Positions 28,483 through 38,460 are shown, numbered from the stretch's first letter. The stretch is DNA of 44,175 nt from Planctomycetota bacterium (GCA_021810145.1 JAJZJL010000020.1:1-44175), one strand, 5' to 3'. The notes: a model not told the origin generated them from the sequence alone. Program-made: numbers and translations.

Positions 28483-31400
28483 ATGAGTTACCAGCCAAAC
28501 AATCCATACAATCCAACGAACCCTTGCCCCACGTGCCCTTGTCCGTTACCGCTCGGCGGTGCGGGTGGCGGTGGCGGTGGCGGTGGCGGCGGTGGTGGTG
28601 GCGGCGGTGGTGGAGGAGGAGGAGGTGGTGGTGGCGGCGGTGGCGGCGGTGGCGGTGGAGGAGGTGGCGGCGGCGGCAACGGAACCGGCCCGGCGATCGG
28701 TGCCGGCGGCGCACCGGTGGCCATTCGCGGTACCGGCGGCACGACTACGGGACACCCGACGCCCTTGGGAATTGGGCATGGTGGCACTGTCGGAGATCAC
28801 GGCGGTGGCCATGGCGTCCGATCGTTGCCGCCAACACCGGTTGGCGGGCACCGGCTGGGCCGACCCCTTGGCATCGGTTCCGGAATTAATCCCGGCGGTC
28901 CCATGCAGCATTCCCACGGAGGTACGGGCGGTTCAGGGGGCGGTTCGGGAATTATGCCGCAGCCAGTTCCGGCGCAGCGCGGTGGCGGCTCCGGCGGGAC
29001 TGGCACCCAACCGGTTGTCGGCGTCACGGCGAGGCCGCTTGGCACCGGTGCCAGCAGACCCATCCCAACGCTGGCGGCCGGAATGCCGGGCGTTTCGCTG
29101 GGCAACGGCCAACTCACCTTCACGATTGATCTCATGTCGCTTGCCGCGTTGGGCCAGGGCGCATGGTCGCTGGATTTGAATTACCTTTCCGGAGCCGGAT
29201 TGGATTCATTGCTGGGAATTGGATTCAACTTCACCCAAGGTTCGGTGCTCAGCACCGTCCCCGGCGGCGTGCAGATCGTCAGCGGCGCCAACTCATTGGA
29301 GAGCTTTACAGCCTTGGGCAGTGGCCAATACTCGTCAGCGAGCAATAACACCTCGTCCACGCTTGTCCGCCACAGCATCGGATTGGTTACTGAAACGTTT
29401 ACGCTTACCAGCGGTGACGGTACCGTGGCCACTTATTCCGGAATAAATTCGCTGGTCGCCGTGCCGGGCAGGCTGCTCGCTTCCGCCGACCGTTACGGCA
29501 ACACCCAGAGCTTTACTTGGGCGACGGCTGGCGGCGTCGCGCAGCTCACGAGCGTGACGGACAGCTATGGCCGCACGGTCAGATACAGCTATTACGGTTC
29601 GGAATACCGGTACAAGCTTCAGCAGGCCACGGACTACCTTGGGCGGCAGGCTAATTTTCAATATGATTCCGCAGGGCACCTGGTCGCTGCGGTACTGCCG
29701 TCCATCAACAAGGCCGCAGCGGGCAACGCCTTCCCCGGCGGCACGGCCTATGTATTTCAATACGATGTAAATAATCCGCGTCCGCAACGCCAGAATGATC
29801 TCATCGCGATATGGTACCCCAATGAGGTGCAGCCTTATCTGAACGCCACGCCCGGTTCCAGTGGCTTTCGCACTGTGGATGTGGCTTCTATTTATGCCTC
29901 CGCCACGCCGCGCTATCAAATATCCTATGGCCAGGATCCCACCGATACGGATATGTGGGGCCGGGTAGCCAGCGTGACCGCAGGCGGTGGGCCGGAAAGC
30001 GGCGTGGGCGGCACGGCTACCTATATTTATACTTCCAACCCCGCCGATTTGCCTACCAACATCACCAACGCCTACGATCCCATTGTGTTCCGGGCCATCG
30101 CCACCGACCGCAACGGCAACCAGAGCACTTCTGATTTCAACTCCAATGGGATGCCTGTGCGCGTCGAACAATTGGCCACACGAAACAAGCTGGTCGTCAA
30201 CAACACCTCATTCCAATCTCCGAGCTGGGTGACATGGAATGTCTACGGCACAAACAATCTGGTTGCCGCGACCATTTACCCCGAGGGTAACAGTGTCCAG
30301 TACACCTATGAAAACGGGACCGTGCCGAATCTCGGAACGCCCAATAACTTCTACGCCCCGCGTGTGGGGCTGCTGCTGACGGAAACCCATTTGCCGGACA
30401 ATAATTACAATGTACCCTTTTCCCGCTCCGGAAGCGGTGGGCAGAACATGCTCACCCGCCGGTATTTTTATGATCCAATATTCAACCAGCCATGTGCGAT
30501 CATCGAAGAACGTGGCAACCCCGTTGCCGTCAATAGCGGTGCGAATGTCTACTACACGCCCCAGAATGGAACTGCCGCGCCCACCGATGCCAACCGGTCG
30601 GCTTATGCCACGATCACTTATTTTGATTATCAGAAGAATCAGACTTCCACCATTATCGACAATGCGCAGCTTCAAAGCCTGCTGGGCCTGACGGCAGCGC
30701 AGATCCAGACCCTTATCAGCTACGTTAACACCCAGATGGCCAACACCACGGGCACCGGCGGCATTCCGGCAGGCTTCCAGACCAATTTGGGCGACATCAA
30801 CGGCGACGGCACGGGGAATGGCACGGGCGGCGCGGGGCCGCAGGAATCGGTAGCCGCACCGATGGTTGGCAACACCGTCAAAATCCAAAATCCGTCCGCA
30901 ACGGTTATTGGTGCGACCAGCATCACCACGCAGAGCCGCATCGAATTATTCACCGTCAACGCGCGCGGCCAAACCACCACCCATACCGATGCTGAGGGCA
31001 ATACCACCGTGTATGTGCGTTATCCGGAAAATGATCCCAATGGCGATGGCACCATTAATTCGGCCATGTCCAGCCAACAATATGGCCAGCTTCGCGAAGT
31101 GCACGTGGACGCCGACCCCAACGATGTCATGAGCCTCGTTGGAGCGGCCGGCGACTTGGTATCGTTTAAACAATCCGCCCTGATTAGCCGCTCCAACACC
31201 CCCGGCGTGTATCAGGATTTGGTCACACGATTTGAGGGTGACAGTCCCGCGTCCGCCGGATGCGTCACTTGCGCGTATGATGCCTTGGGAAATCCGACCG
31301 CAGTCACTGATCCGCGCGGCTTCACCACCACCACCGAACGCAACGAGGTGGGCGGGGTTTACCGCGCCGTCAGCGCGGCACCGTACAATTTCACCACCGA

Positions 31401-34400
31401 AATATATTTTGATGCCAATGGAAATGTCACCCGCACCGATAAACAGGACGTGCAGGTGCAGTTCGATTCCGCCGATCCCACCAGCTCTGATTATGGCCAA
31501 TTCACTCCCACTGGCAGCGGCTTTACGGCCCATGCTCCGATGGCTGCCGGGCCGGGCGGTACGGTGCGGCCTGGCTGGTTTACCAACCTGTATACCTACA
31601 ACATTCTTGACTGGAAAATTCAGGAAGATATCGATTCCTCCGGCTCCAATCCGGCCGATCTGATAACAACTTACAGTTTTGATCCCAACGGCAACACCAT
31701 CAAGATCACCAAGCCGGAAGGCAATATCGTTGAATACGATTATGACGAACGCAATATCCGCATCGCCCAGCGTATCGGTTACACTACCGCGAACCCCGCT
31801 GTCGCGGCGGTCAGTATTTTTATATTTGATAACAACGGCAATTCTCTGGCGGCCATCGGCCCGGCGGAAAGGGGCACAGCCAGCAATTCTCTAACCGCCA
31901 CCATCTCCGACGCGTTCAGCGATGGTTCCAGCCTGATTCACACCGGGGATTGGGTGCTCATGAACACCTTGGATGGCTTTGACCGCGTGACGCAGGCCAC
32001 GGATGCCGTGGGCGGATATACCGCCTTCACGTACGATCCCGGCAGCCGACCCGTTGAGGCCGGCCATTACGGCACCGTGGGGGGAACCACGCCTGCTAAC
32101 CGCGCCGGTTCGGAAAATCAATTGCTCGCCACGCAGGCCACGCGGTTTGATGAAGCTGGTCGCCGGTATGAGAACCAGAATAATGTTCTGCTCGCCGCAA
32201 CCGTCGCACTGCCATCAGGCCGGGCCGTCACGCACACCGGAGGTGGCTTGGCCAGTAATTCCACCGCCAATGACCACAACCAGACGGTGACATTAACCAC
32301 CGGCGGCGAAAGCTATGTGCTAACGCGCACGGTTTACGACCGGGCGGATAGACCCGTGCAGAGCATCGGCGATAATACCGCCGTGAGCACCACCGGCTAT
32401 GACGGGGCCGGCCGGCCCATTGAGTCCATCGATCCGCTGGGTAACACGGTTACCAGGCAATATGATGGCAACTCCAATCCCATTCTGACCATCAGCACGG
32501 AAATCTCCACCATCACCGCACCGGCCACGGCTACGGAAACCTTCCAATCGGCAGTGTTCTATGACTGCCTGAATAAGCCCGTCGCGACAGCCACACAAGG
32601 TGCCGACGGCAGCTTTACCACGGATCTAACGCAAATATCATACAGCGATCAGGGTTCGCAACCGGCCACCATGTTTACCCTTTCCGGCTATGACAGCCGG
32701 GGCAATAAGTCCGTGACGGTGGACGCCAGGGGCAATTCGGTATTGCAAATATTCGATGGCGCTTCGCGTCCAATTGAATCGCAGCAGCTTATGCGGCAAA
32801 ATGGTTTAGGTAATCAAGGCCCCGCGGCGAACAGCACATTCCAGTCCGCCGGGCGCGGCCTGATTCGCACGCAGACGCTTTTTGATGGTAATTCGCGGAT
32901 GTTCCAGATGATTGATGATCGCGGGGCGACCACTGATTACAGTTTTGACACCTTGGATCGGCAGGTGGGCATGGAATTTGCCGACGGATCAACAAGAATT
33001 ACCGCATACGATCTCGCATCGGATATAGTCACCTACACCGATGAAAACGGATCAAGGTTCAACAATGTCTGGGATTGCCTGGGAAGGCAGGTATACACCT
33101 TCATCACCCCGGCGTCCGGCATAGGCGGCACCACCCAACAAGCCTTCCAATATGATGGGCTGAACCGGCCGACATTGAGCCAGGACATTACCAGCAGTGG
33201 CACGGTGCAGGTAACATTCTTCTATGATTCCCTGGGCCGATCCATCGAGGAAGCACCGGTGACTTTAGGCACGGGCAGTCGCTATGTCACCAATACCGCG
33301 TTTGTGTCCACCCCAGGTACACAGTTCACCTATCCCAATGGTCGCGCGGTCAACAGCAATTATGATGCGCTGTACCGCAGGAAGCAGGTTATTGAGGCGG
33401 CTACCAGTGCGGTAATCGTAACCTGGCAGTTCTATGGCCCGGGCAGAATCGCCGAAGTGGTGCTGGCCAACGGCATTACGCAGAGCTTCCTGAATAACGC
33501 GAGAACCAACAGCAGCGTGCAAGGCGGTGTGGCCAATCCGCCGTGGGGTAATAACACCAGCGATCGGCTGGGTTATGACGGCAGTGGCCGAAACATCACC
33601 AAGCGGTATGTTAGCAGCACGCTCAATGCCCAGAATGGTTATGCGAATACGACAGCATTGGTTGGTAACACCACCGCGTATGACCGCACAAACAACAAGT
33701 TCTATGAACGGGCGCTTCAAGCGGAAGAACGGGACAGCCTGTACCAGCCGGTGGATAGCAGCGGCAACATCGCTACGCCGGTGCCGGGCTATGATAGTGT
33801 GAATCGGTTGTTGCAATACCAACGCGGAACCTTGGCGTCCACCGGCGGATATGAAAGCGCCGGCGGCGGTTCAATCACCGCGCCCATCACGCTGCCGAAC
33901 ACGGATCAAAGCCGCAACTACAATCTCGACGGTCTGGGCAACTGGAAGACCAGCGTGTACACGCCGGTGGGCGGCAGTGCCACCACCGATCAGCGCAATC
34001 ATAATTATGTCAATGAAATCACTCAGCGCGCGATCACCGGCAGCAGCTCGGTTGTGTTCCAATATGACGGTGCAACCGGAGCGTCCAACGGCAATCTCAA
34101 GAATGATGGCACGTTAATTTATTCCTATGACGCGTTCAACAGGCCGATTCGGATCAATCGTGTGTCCGATGGCCTCGTCATCGCGACATATCTGTATGAC
34201 GCGATGAATCGACGGGTTCGAAAAACTGTCACAAATGGTGGCCTCACGGGAAATATTCCAAACGGCGCGGTCGACTACATCTACCTGGGTAATCAGGTAG
34301 TGGAAGAACGCAGCGCCAGCAACGCGCCGATCCGCCAATACGTATGGGGGACCTATATCGACGAGTGCCTCCAGTTAACCACATTGGCGACACTGGGGCC

Positions 34401-35067
34401 GCAATCGCTGCCAGCCGGGGCGTACTATCTGTTGCAGGATCTGCTCTACCGTGCGGTGGCACTAACTAACGCCAGCGGAAGCATCATTGAGGCGTATGAC
34501 ACCGATGCCTATGGAAACACGTTAATCTTCACCGCGCCCGGCTCGGATGGTGTCTGGTTCACGGATGATGACACGCAATCGAGCTATGGTGTCAATGAGA
34601 TTATCTACTGCGGGTATCGCTATGATCCGGAATCGGAACTCTATTACGTGCGGAATCGAACATATAATCCGGTCCTTGGCCGTTGGCTGCAGCGCGATCC
34701 GATCGGCTATGCCGGCGGCGTGAATCTGTATGAGTATGTCGGCGGCCGAGCGACGGACGCGGTGGATCCGGACGGGTTGCTCACCGAGGCCGATTGTGAG
34801 GCTCAAGCGAACAGGTGTGTGGACGACTGCTGGAACCGGCGGACCGATTGGCCGTATCGCCGTGACAAGTGGTGGTATAATAAATGCCAGGAGGATTGCA
34901 ATAAAGGTTATTTGGACTGCCTAAAACGACTCAACCCGCCGGAGTGCCAAATACCGAGTCCAGCAATCGACATTGCAACGGGAGCGGGTGCTGCTGCAGC
35001 CGGAGCGGAAGATATAACCATCGGTGATGTTGTGGTTGATGTCATCATAGGAATTTTGGTGCTTTAA
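28483..35067 (+). CDS. Large Rhs/YD-repeat protein with polyglycine N-terminus and Cys-rich tip
   Basis: The 2,194-residue protein starts MSYQPNNPYNPTNPCPTCPC, followed by 38 glycines at residues 28-65 and a Gly/Pro/His-rich stretch to about 200. No signal peptide is visible. From about residue 205 (GNGQLTFTIDL) a beta-rich N-terminal Rhs domain leads into dozens of YD repeats (YGRTVRYSYYG, YDPGSRPVEAGHYG, YDGAGRPIESIDPLGN). The core closes with YDPESELYYVRNRTYNP, GRWLQRDPIGYAGG and LYEYVGGR near 2046-2097. The last ~95 residues form a variable tip with about seven cysteines and a hydrophobic end (VVVDVIIGILVL). In the general family the shell encapsulates a C-terminal toxin, but I do not recognise the tip as one. 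GGAG lies ten bases upstream of the ATG. Confidence 0.9.
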   Translation: MSYQPNNPYNPTNPCPTCPCPLPLGGAGGGGGGGGGGGGGGGGGGGGGGGGGGGGGGGGGGGGGGNGTGPAIGAGGAPVAIRGTGGTTTGHPTPLGIGHGGTVGDHGGGHGVRSLPPTPVGGHRLGRPLGIGSGINPGGPMQHSHGGTGGSGGGSGIMPQPVPAQRGGGSGGTGTQPVVGVTARPLGTGASRPIPTLAAGMPGVSLGNGQLTFTIDLMSLAALGQGAWSLDLNYLSGAGLDSLLGIGFNFTQGSVLSTVPGGVQIVSGANSLESFTALGSGQYSSASNNTSSTLVRHSIGLVTETFTLTSGDGTVATYSGINSLVAVPGRLLASADRYGNTQSFTWATAGGVAQLTSVTDSYGRTVRYSYYGSEYRYKLQQATDYLGRQANFQYDSAGHLVAAVLPSINKAAAGNAFPGGTAYVFQYDVNNPRPQRQNDLIAIWYPNEVQPYLNATPGSSGFRTVDVASIYASATPRYQISYGQDPTDTDMWGRVASVTAGGGPESGVGGTATYIYTSNPADLPTNITNAYDPIVFRAIATDRNGNQSTSDFNSNGMPVRVEQLATRNKLVVNNTSFQSPSWVTWNVYGTNNLVAATIYPEGNSVQYTYENGTVPNLGTPNNFYAPRVGLLLTETHLPDNNYNVPFSRSGSGGQNMLTRRYFYDPIFNQPCAIIEERGNPVAVNSGANVYYTPQNGTAAPTDANRSAYATITYFDYQKNQTSTIIDNAQLQSLLGLTAAQIQTLISYVNTQMANTTGTGGIPAGFQTNLGDINGDGTGNGTGGAGPQESVAAPMVGNTVKIQNPSATVIGATSITTQSRIELFTVNARGQTTTHTDAEGNTTVYVRYPENDPNGDGTINSAMSSQQYGQLREVHVDADPNDVMSLVGAAGDLVSFKQSALISRSNTPGVYQDLVTRFEGDSPASAGCVTCAYDALGNPTAVTDPRGFTTTTERNEVGGVYRAVSAAPYNFTTEIYFDANGNVTRTDKQDVQVQFDSADPTSSDYGQFTPTGSGFTAHAPMAAGPGGTVRPGWFTNLYTYNILDWKIQEDIDSSGSNPADLITTYSFDPNGNTIKITKPEGNIVEYDYDERNIRIAQRIGYTTANPAVAAVSIFIFDNNGNSLAAIGPAERGTASNSLTATISDAFSDGSSLIHTGDWVLMNTLDGFDRVTQATDAVGGYTAFTYDPGSRPVEAGHYGTVGGTTPANRAGSENQLLATQATRFDEAGRRYENQNNVLLAATVALPSGRAVTHTGGGLASNSTANDHNQTVTLTTGGESYVLTRTVYDRADRPVQSIGDNTAVSTTGYDGAGRPIESIDPLGNTVTRQYDGNSNPILTISTEISTITAPATATETFQSAVFYDCLNKPVATATQGADGSFTTDLTQISYSDQGSQPATMFTLSGYDSRGNKSVTVDARGNSVLQIFDGASRPIESQQLMRQNGLGNQGPAANSTFQSAGRGLIRTQTLFDGNSRMFQMIDDRGATTDYSFDTLDRQVGMEFADGSTRITAYDLASDIVTYTDENGSRFNNVWDCLGRQVYTFITPASGIGGTTQQAFQYDGLNRPTLSQDITSSGTVQVTFFYDSLGRSIEEAPVTLGTGSRYVTNTAFVSTPGTQFTYPNGRAVNSNYDALYRRKQVIEAATSAVIVTWQFYGPGRIAEVVLANGITQSFLNNARTNSSVQGGVANPPWGNNTSDRLGYDGSGRNITKRYVSSTLNAQNGYANTTALVGNTTAYDRTNNKFYERALQAEERDSLYQPVDSSGNIATPVPGYDSVNRLLQYQRGTLASTGGYESAGGGSITAPITLPNTDQSRNYNLDGLGNWKTSVYTPVGGSATTDQRNHNYVNEITQRAITGSSSVVFQYDGATGASNGNLKNDGTLIYSYDAFNRPIRINRVSDGLVIATYLYDAMNRRVRKTVTNGGLTGNIPNGAVDYIYLGNQVVEERSASNAPIRQYVWGTYIDECLQLTTLATLGPQSLPAGAYYLLQDLLYRAVALTNASGSIIEAYDTDAYGNTLIFTAPGSDGVWFTDDDTQSSYGVNEIIYCGYRYDPESELYYVRNRTYNPVLGRWLQRDPIGYAGGVNLYEYVGGRATDAVDPDGLLTEADCEAQANRCVDDCWNRRTDWPYRRDKWWYNKCQEDCNKGYLDCLKRLNPPECQIPSPAIDIATGAGAAAAGAEDITIGDVVVDVIIGILVL
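28564..28677 (+). repeat. 38-codon polyglycine tract
   Basis: Thirty-eight consecutive GGN codons encode residues 28-65 of the Rhs protein. GGT, GGC and GGA alternate irregularly and GGG is absent, so this is not a simple single-codon slippage tract. It follows a Pro/Cys-rich head and probably forms a flexible linker. Confidence 0.95.
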
Positions 35068-35184
35068 AATGGAATTGTAGGGACGGTTGCCTGCTTTTGT
35101 GGTATGTGAGCAGATGAGACTGTTTTTAAAACAGAGAATTATCGCTGGTTTGGGCTATGGTATTGGTAGCGGATGGAGGTCACG

Positions 35185-35721
35185 TTGACAGAGAAACACG
35201 GGGCCGCTGATATAACCAGAGAAGATACGCATTCAGATCGGCGGGGCCGAACCCTCGATGTGCTTGAAAAGATTGCGCAAGCCCACGCTGTTCGAAGCCG
35301 GGCACGGTCCGCCTTGGTATGTGGTGCTGTCGCCATGGACATTATCGAACGTTATATGTCACGCCTAAAGATGGAAGCCGCCTGCAAAGGCCAGAGCCGC
35401 GGTAGATTGGAAAATACGTTGTTTCGTGGCGTCGAGCAGCGATGGAGTATTGATCACAGGTCCAAGAAACAAGCCGAGCGACTGGCCTTGGCTCGGCAAA
35501 AAATACGGGGTAATCTCTCCGAATTGGCTGATATTGGGAAGGGCTACGCGAACGGGAGTGAGGAAATGGAGGCTCTCGCCATGGCCGCGTTTGCGCTTGT
35601 GCGCGTAGCACTTGAGGATAGACCGCTTTTGGTTTACTGTCGAGCGCGTGCCAGCATGGGAAAGCCGCTTACTTCCCGCCAGCGGAAGCACCTGCAGAGC
35701 TTGGGAATCGAACCGGGATGA
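35185..35721 (+). CDS. Hypothetical basic helical protein downstream of the Rhs gene
   Basis: A TTG at 35185 is chosen because GGAGG (35175-35179) lies five bases upstream. The ATG at 35173 is inside that ribosome-binding site and is unlikely. The product is 178 residues, rich in Arg, Lys and Ala with helical spacing (TLDVLEKIAQAHAVRSRARSA, KKQAERLALARQKIRGNLSE) and a C-terminal SRQRKHLQSLGIEPG. There are no membrane segments. I know no family. Its position 117 bp after an Rhs tip is that of an immunity gene, but its strongly basic character would equally fit a nucleic-acid-binding protein. Confidence 0.6.
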   Translation: MTEKHGAADITREDTHSDRRGRTLDVLEKIAQAHAVRSRARSALVCGAVAMDIIERYMSRLKMEAACKGQSRGRLENTLFRGVEQRWSIDHRSKKQAERLALARQKIRGNLSELADIGKGYANGSEEMEALAMAAFALVRVALEDRPLLVYCRARASMGKPLTSRQRKHLQSLGIEPG

Positions 35722-35908
35722 ACACGAGAGGGTGACATCCACTGATGCCGAGAATTAGCGCGGAAATCGGGGAGAGTAAATCGGTGCATAAACGGGTTAC
35801 AGGCTGTACGGGATTTTCTTGTTGTTGATTTCGTTTGGTGTTCCGTGGTTGGCGGGGTAGAATTCTGGGGTACAAATAGGCAGCCCACGGATCAATGACA
35901 GGTGTTTG

Positions 35909-37366
35909 ATGGCGATGGCGAATAGAAGAACGCAAGGGAGAAGAGGATGGCCGGATTCCATCACCGGCGGCGGCAGCATCACCGCAGCGAATGCTCTGCC
36001 CGGCACCAACACACAGGAAAACTGGAATCTCGACGGTTTGGGCAATTGGCGCTCATTGACCTTCACGTCCCCGGGCGGCGGGCCGGGGACCCAGCAGCGC
36101 AGCCATAACCGACTCAACCAGATCACCGAGTTCGGCGGCCGACCATTCACCTACGACGGCTCGCCGGGAGCCTCCAATGGCAACTTAGCCACTGACAGCT
36201 TCCGAGCCTACCAGTTCGACGCGTTGAACCGACAGATTCAGGTAATCATGGCGGGCAGTACAACGGTTCTGGGCAATTACGTCTTTGACGCGTTCAACCG
36301 GCGAATCCGCAAGACGATCTCCAACGGAGGATTTGGTGGCGGAATTCCCAACGGCACGACGGATTGTATTTACCTGAGCAATCAGGTGATGGAGGAACGC
36401 AATCCCTTCGGGGGCAGCGGCTCGACCGATACGCCGATCCGGCAGTATATCTGGGGCACATACATTGATGAACAGATTCAACTTACAACGCTGACCACAC
36501 TCGGTGCGCAGGATGTGCCCGCCGGAACTTATTATCTCCTGCAGGACTTGCTCTATCGCGCCGTGGCACTGACGAACTCCAGCGGAAATATTGTCGAAGC
36601 CTACGATACGGATGCGTACGGCCAGACGATCATCTACACCGGCCCGGGAGCGGACGGCGTATGGTTCACGGATGACGATGTCGGATCAGGCTTCACCTAC
36701 GGTGCCAACGACATGATTTTCTGCGGTTACCGGTATGATCCGGAAACGCGGCTTTATTTCGTTCGCAACCGGATATTCCTGACAGATGCCGACGGCATTT
36801 CGGTTGGTCGATGGATGCAGCGCGATCCGATTGGCTATGCTGGCGGCGTGAATTTGTATGAGTATGTGGGGGGACGGGCGGCGGTGGAGGTGGATCCTAT
36901 GGGGGAAAAGTACTGGACGGCTTACGGGCCCTACGGGCCGGCGTGGGACAAATGGAATCATACCTGCTATGTCTGGTTCGACCTGTATGCGAATCCAAGT
37001 TGGTACAACTACCTCTGGTCCGAGAATTACGGAAGGATGACAAAAGTCCTGCTCTGGCCTTTGCCAGGCATAATGAAGAATCAATGTACTCCCCATGCTT
37101 TCCGATGTGCCGATATTTCGCTGAAGGCGCAGATCGTGGTGGACCTCGCTGAGCAGGCGCTTCGCGGAGCCATTGTTGAGACCGTGCACGAGATGGAGTT
37201 CTACGAGTTAGAGCAATGGGGTTGGGCGATAGCTGGGGGCGCAGCTGGCGGGATGAGCGGCGAGGGTGCGGGCCAGCCGGGCGTCACCGGAGTTGGCGGC
37301 CTGCATGACATTGGCGCGGGCGGAAAACCAAGCTGTCCGGCGGCGCCTCCAAAGCCAGGCTGCTAA
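35909..37366 (+). CDS. Orphan Rhs C-terminal module with a different tip
   Basis: Residues about 20-330 are collinear with the last ~300 core residues of the Rhs protein upstream, beginning GGGSITAA and including NLDGLGNWRS, YVFDAFNRRIRKTISNGG, QDLLYRAVALTNSSGNIVEAYDTDAYG and GRWMQRDPIGYAGG. About two thirds of residues agree, so it is an old homologue, not a recent copy. After VDPMGE comes an unrelated tip of about 155 residues (aromatic-rich YWTAYGPYGPAWDKWNHTC, then a helical part and a Gly/Pro/Cys tail). There is no N-terminal shell and no strong ribosome-binding site, so it fits a displaced rhs-CT cassette that may be silent until recombined. The 485-residue frame is intact. Confidence 0.8.
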   Translation: MAMANRRTQGRRGWPDSITGGGSITAANALPGTNTQENWNLDGLGNWRSLTFTSPGGGPGTQQRSHNRLNQITEFGGRPFTYDGSPGASNGNLATDSFRAYQFDALNRQIQVIMAGSTTVLGNYVFDAFNRRIRKTISNGGFGGGIPNGTTDCIYLSNQVMEERNPFGGSGSTDTPIRQYIWGTYIDEQIQLTTLTTLGAQDVPAGTYYLLQDLLYRAVALTNSSGNIVEAYDTDAYGQTIIYTGPGADGVWFTDDDVGSGFTYGANDMIFCGYRYDPETRLYFVRNRIFLTDADGISVGRWMQRDPIGYAGGVNLYEYVGGRAAVEVDPMGEKYWTAYGPYGPAWDKWNHTCYVWFDLYANPSWYNYLWSENYGRMTKVLLWPLPGIMKNQCTPHAFRCADISLKAQIVVDLAEQALRGAIVETVHEMEFYELEQWGWAIAGGAAGGMSGEGAGQPGVTGVGGLHDIGAGGKPSCPAAPPKPGC

Positions 37367-37397
37367 TAACCTTACCATCCAGCTTGCGGAGGCTCCA

Positions 37398-38147
37398 ATG
37401 GGTCTGGTTTCATCGTCTGGGAACATACGGCACAACCTTTGGCAGGTGGCTTTGTGCATTGTCGGTGGTGCGGTCGTCGGTGCGCTCCTGTCTGCCTACG
37501 TCGTTTGCCGAGGCGGGCGAGATCTGAGCGCAAGGGTCAACGCCACGATTATCAATTGCACTGCGTGGGTGGCCTTGGGCAGCCGCAACACCTACCTCTC
37601 AGGGGGCCGCAGCCGCTTGCCGAAATGGCACGGGCCATACATTGCGGTGCTCCAAACTCTGCTCTGGCCTGACGTCGCGCCCGCAAACTTCCTCGTTACT
37701 GGCCGTCCTGATCTGTGCTTCTGCCAGATCACCACCAACGGCAGCGGAGGAAGGACCTCGGTATGGGTCACTTGGGTGCAACGGTCACCTACACCTGATG
37801 GCGTCCGTTTGTTTTTTGGGCGAATTATTTCCGCTAAATTCCCGACCTTTTTCGATCTCGCAATCCCGCGTAGCCAAATCGTGTCTAACCTGAGAGCCGC
37901 AAAGCGCTCTGTCATGTTCACCGCGATCATTGACGTCAGGCAAAACACAGAATTCGGGCAGCAGCTCGCGGCGGCGGCGGCGACGCATAAGCTGGATGCT
38001 TTGTTGCTTTGCCATGGGGAAAGATGCTCGGATCCACTAGCTCCCTTCTATTTAACGAGAAGCAGTATCCGTCACGGCCATGGCGTGGGCACGACGAAGG
38101 TACCCTCTCACTTGCCCCCCGGTGTTAAATTACCGGGTGAACCATGA
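37398..38147 (+). CDS. Single-pass membrane protein downstream of the orphan Rhs module
   Basis: The ATG at 37398 has a perfect GGAGG (37388-37392) five bases upstream and gives 249 residues. An N-terminal membrane anchor is clear at about residues 14-38 (LWQVALCIVGGAVVGALLSAY). The rest is predicted to lie on one side of the membrane and has no motif I know (LPKWHGPYIAVLQTLLW, VWVTWVQRSPTPDG). It starts 31 bp after the orphan Rhs stop, so co-transcription is likely. A membrane-bound immunity or delivery partner for that tip is possible from position only. Confidence 0.6.
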   Translation: MGLVSSSGNIRHNLWQVALCIVGGAVVGALLSAYVVCRGGRDLSARVNATIINCTAWVALGSRNTYLSGGRSRLPKWHGPYIAVLQTLLWPDVAPANFLVTGRPDLCFCQITTNGSGGRTSVWVTWVQRSPTPDGVRLFFGRIISAKFPTFFDLAIPRSQIVSNLRAAKRSVMFTAIIDVRQNTEFGQQLAAAAATHKLDALLLCHGERCSDPLAPFYLTRSSIRHGHGVGTTKVPSHLPPGVKLPGEP

Positions 38148-38349
38148 GTGTGGCGAAACAGCGCACACGCGCCGTCAAAAGACGGAGTATTTCAACGGTT
38201 GCGAATCTCGTCCCTAAAGGTCGTTCCGACCGAGAAGCTATCCCACCGACGGTGGAAGTAATGAGGCTGGCGGAAAGCCATATTGCCATCGGCGGGCCAC
38301 ACTGGCCCCAACCGTCAGTATAGCGTTGGATAGAGTCTCTACACGCAAT

Positions 38350-38460
38350 TCACGCGGTTGTACGAATACTGCACGACCTTGCAAACAGTTGAATAATCCG
38401 GACGTCCAATCCATCGATTGCGTCGGCGAAAAGTTCTATTGGTGTCCTGTCGCCCCGATT
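38350..38460 (-). pseudogene. Displaced 3' end of the serine recombinase gene at attR
   Basis: In the minus-strand frame that continues the recombinase across the att core, this stretch reads RGDR then TPIELFA and 24 more residues to a TGA at 38350-38352. A recircularised element would therefore give the recombinase this 31-residue tail in place of the tRNA-antisense tail. The peptide GD(R/K)TPIELFA is conserved at 41340 with synonymous third-base changes, which supports coding. It has no start of its own. Confidence 0.6.
38445..38460. other. attR core: 16-bp duplication of tRNA-Pro 3' end
   Basis: TCCTGTCGCCCCGATT matches 20728-20743 base for base. The left flank is the displaced recombinase tail and the right flank starts a GGCC hairpin. 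This defines an element of about 17.7 kb with the recombinase at its left end. Confidence 0.65.

Noticed and set aside
28481..28917. Pro-, His- or Arg-rich ORFs overlapping the Rhs N-terminus
   Set aside because: They are frame shadows of the polyglycine and glycine-rich segment.
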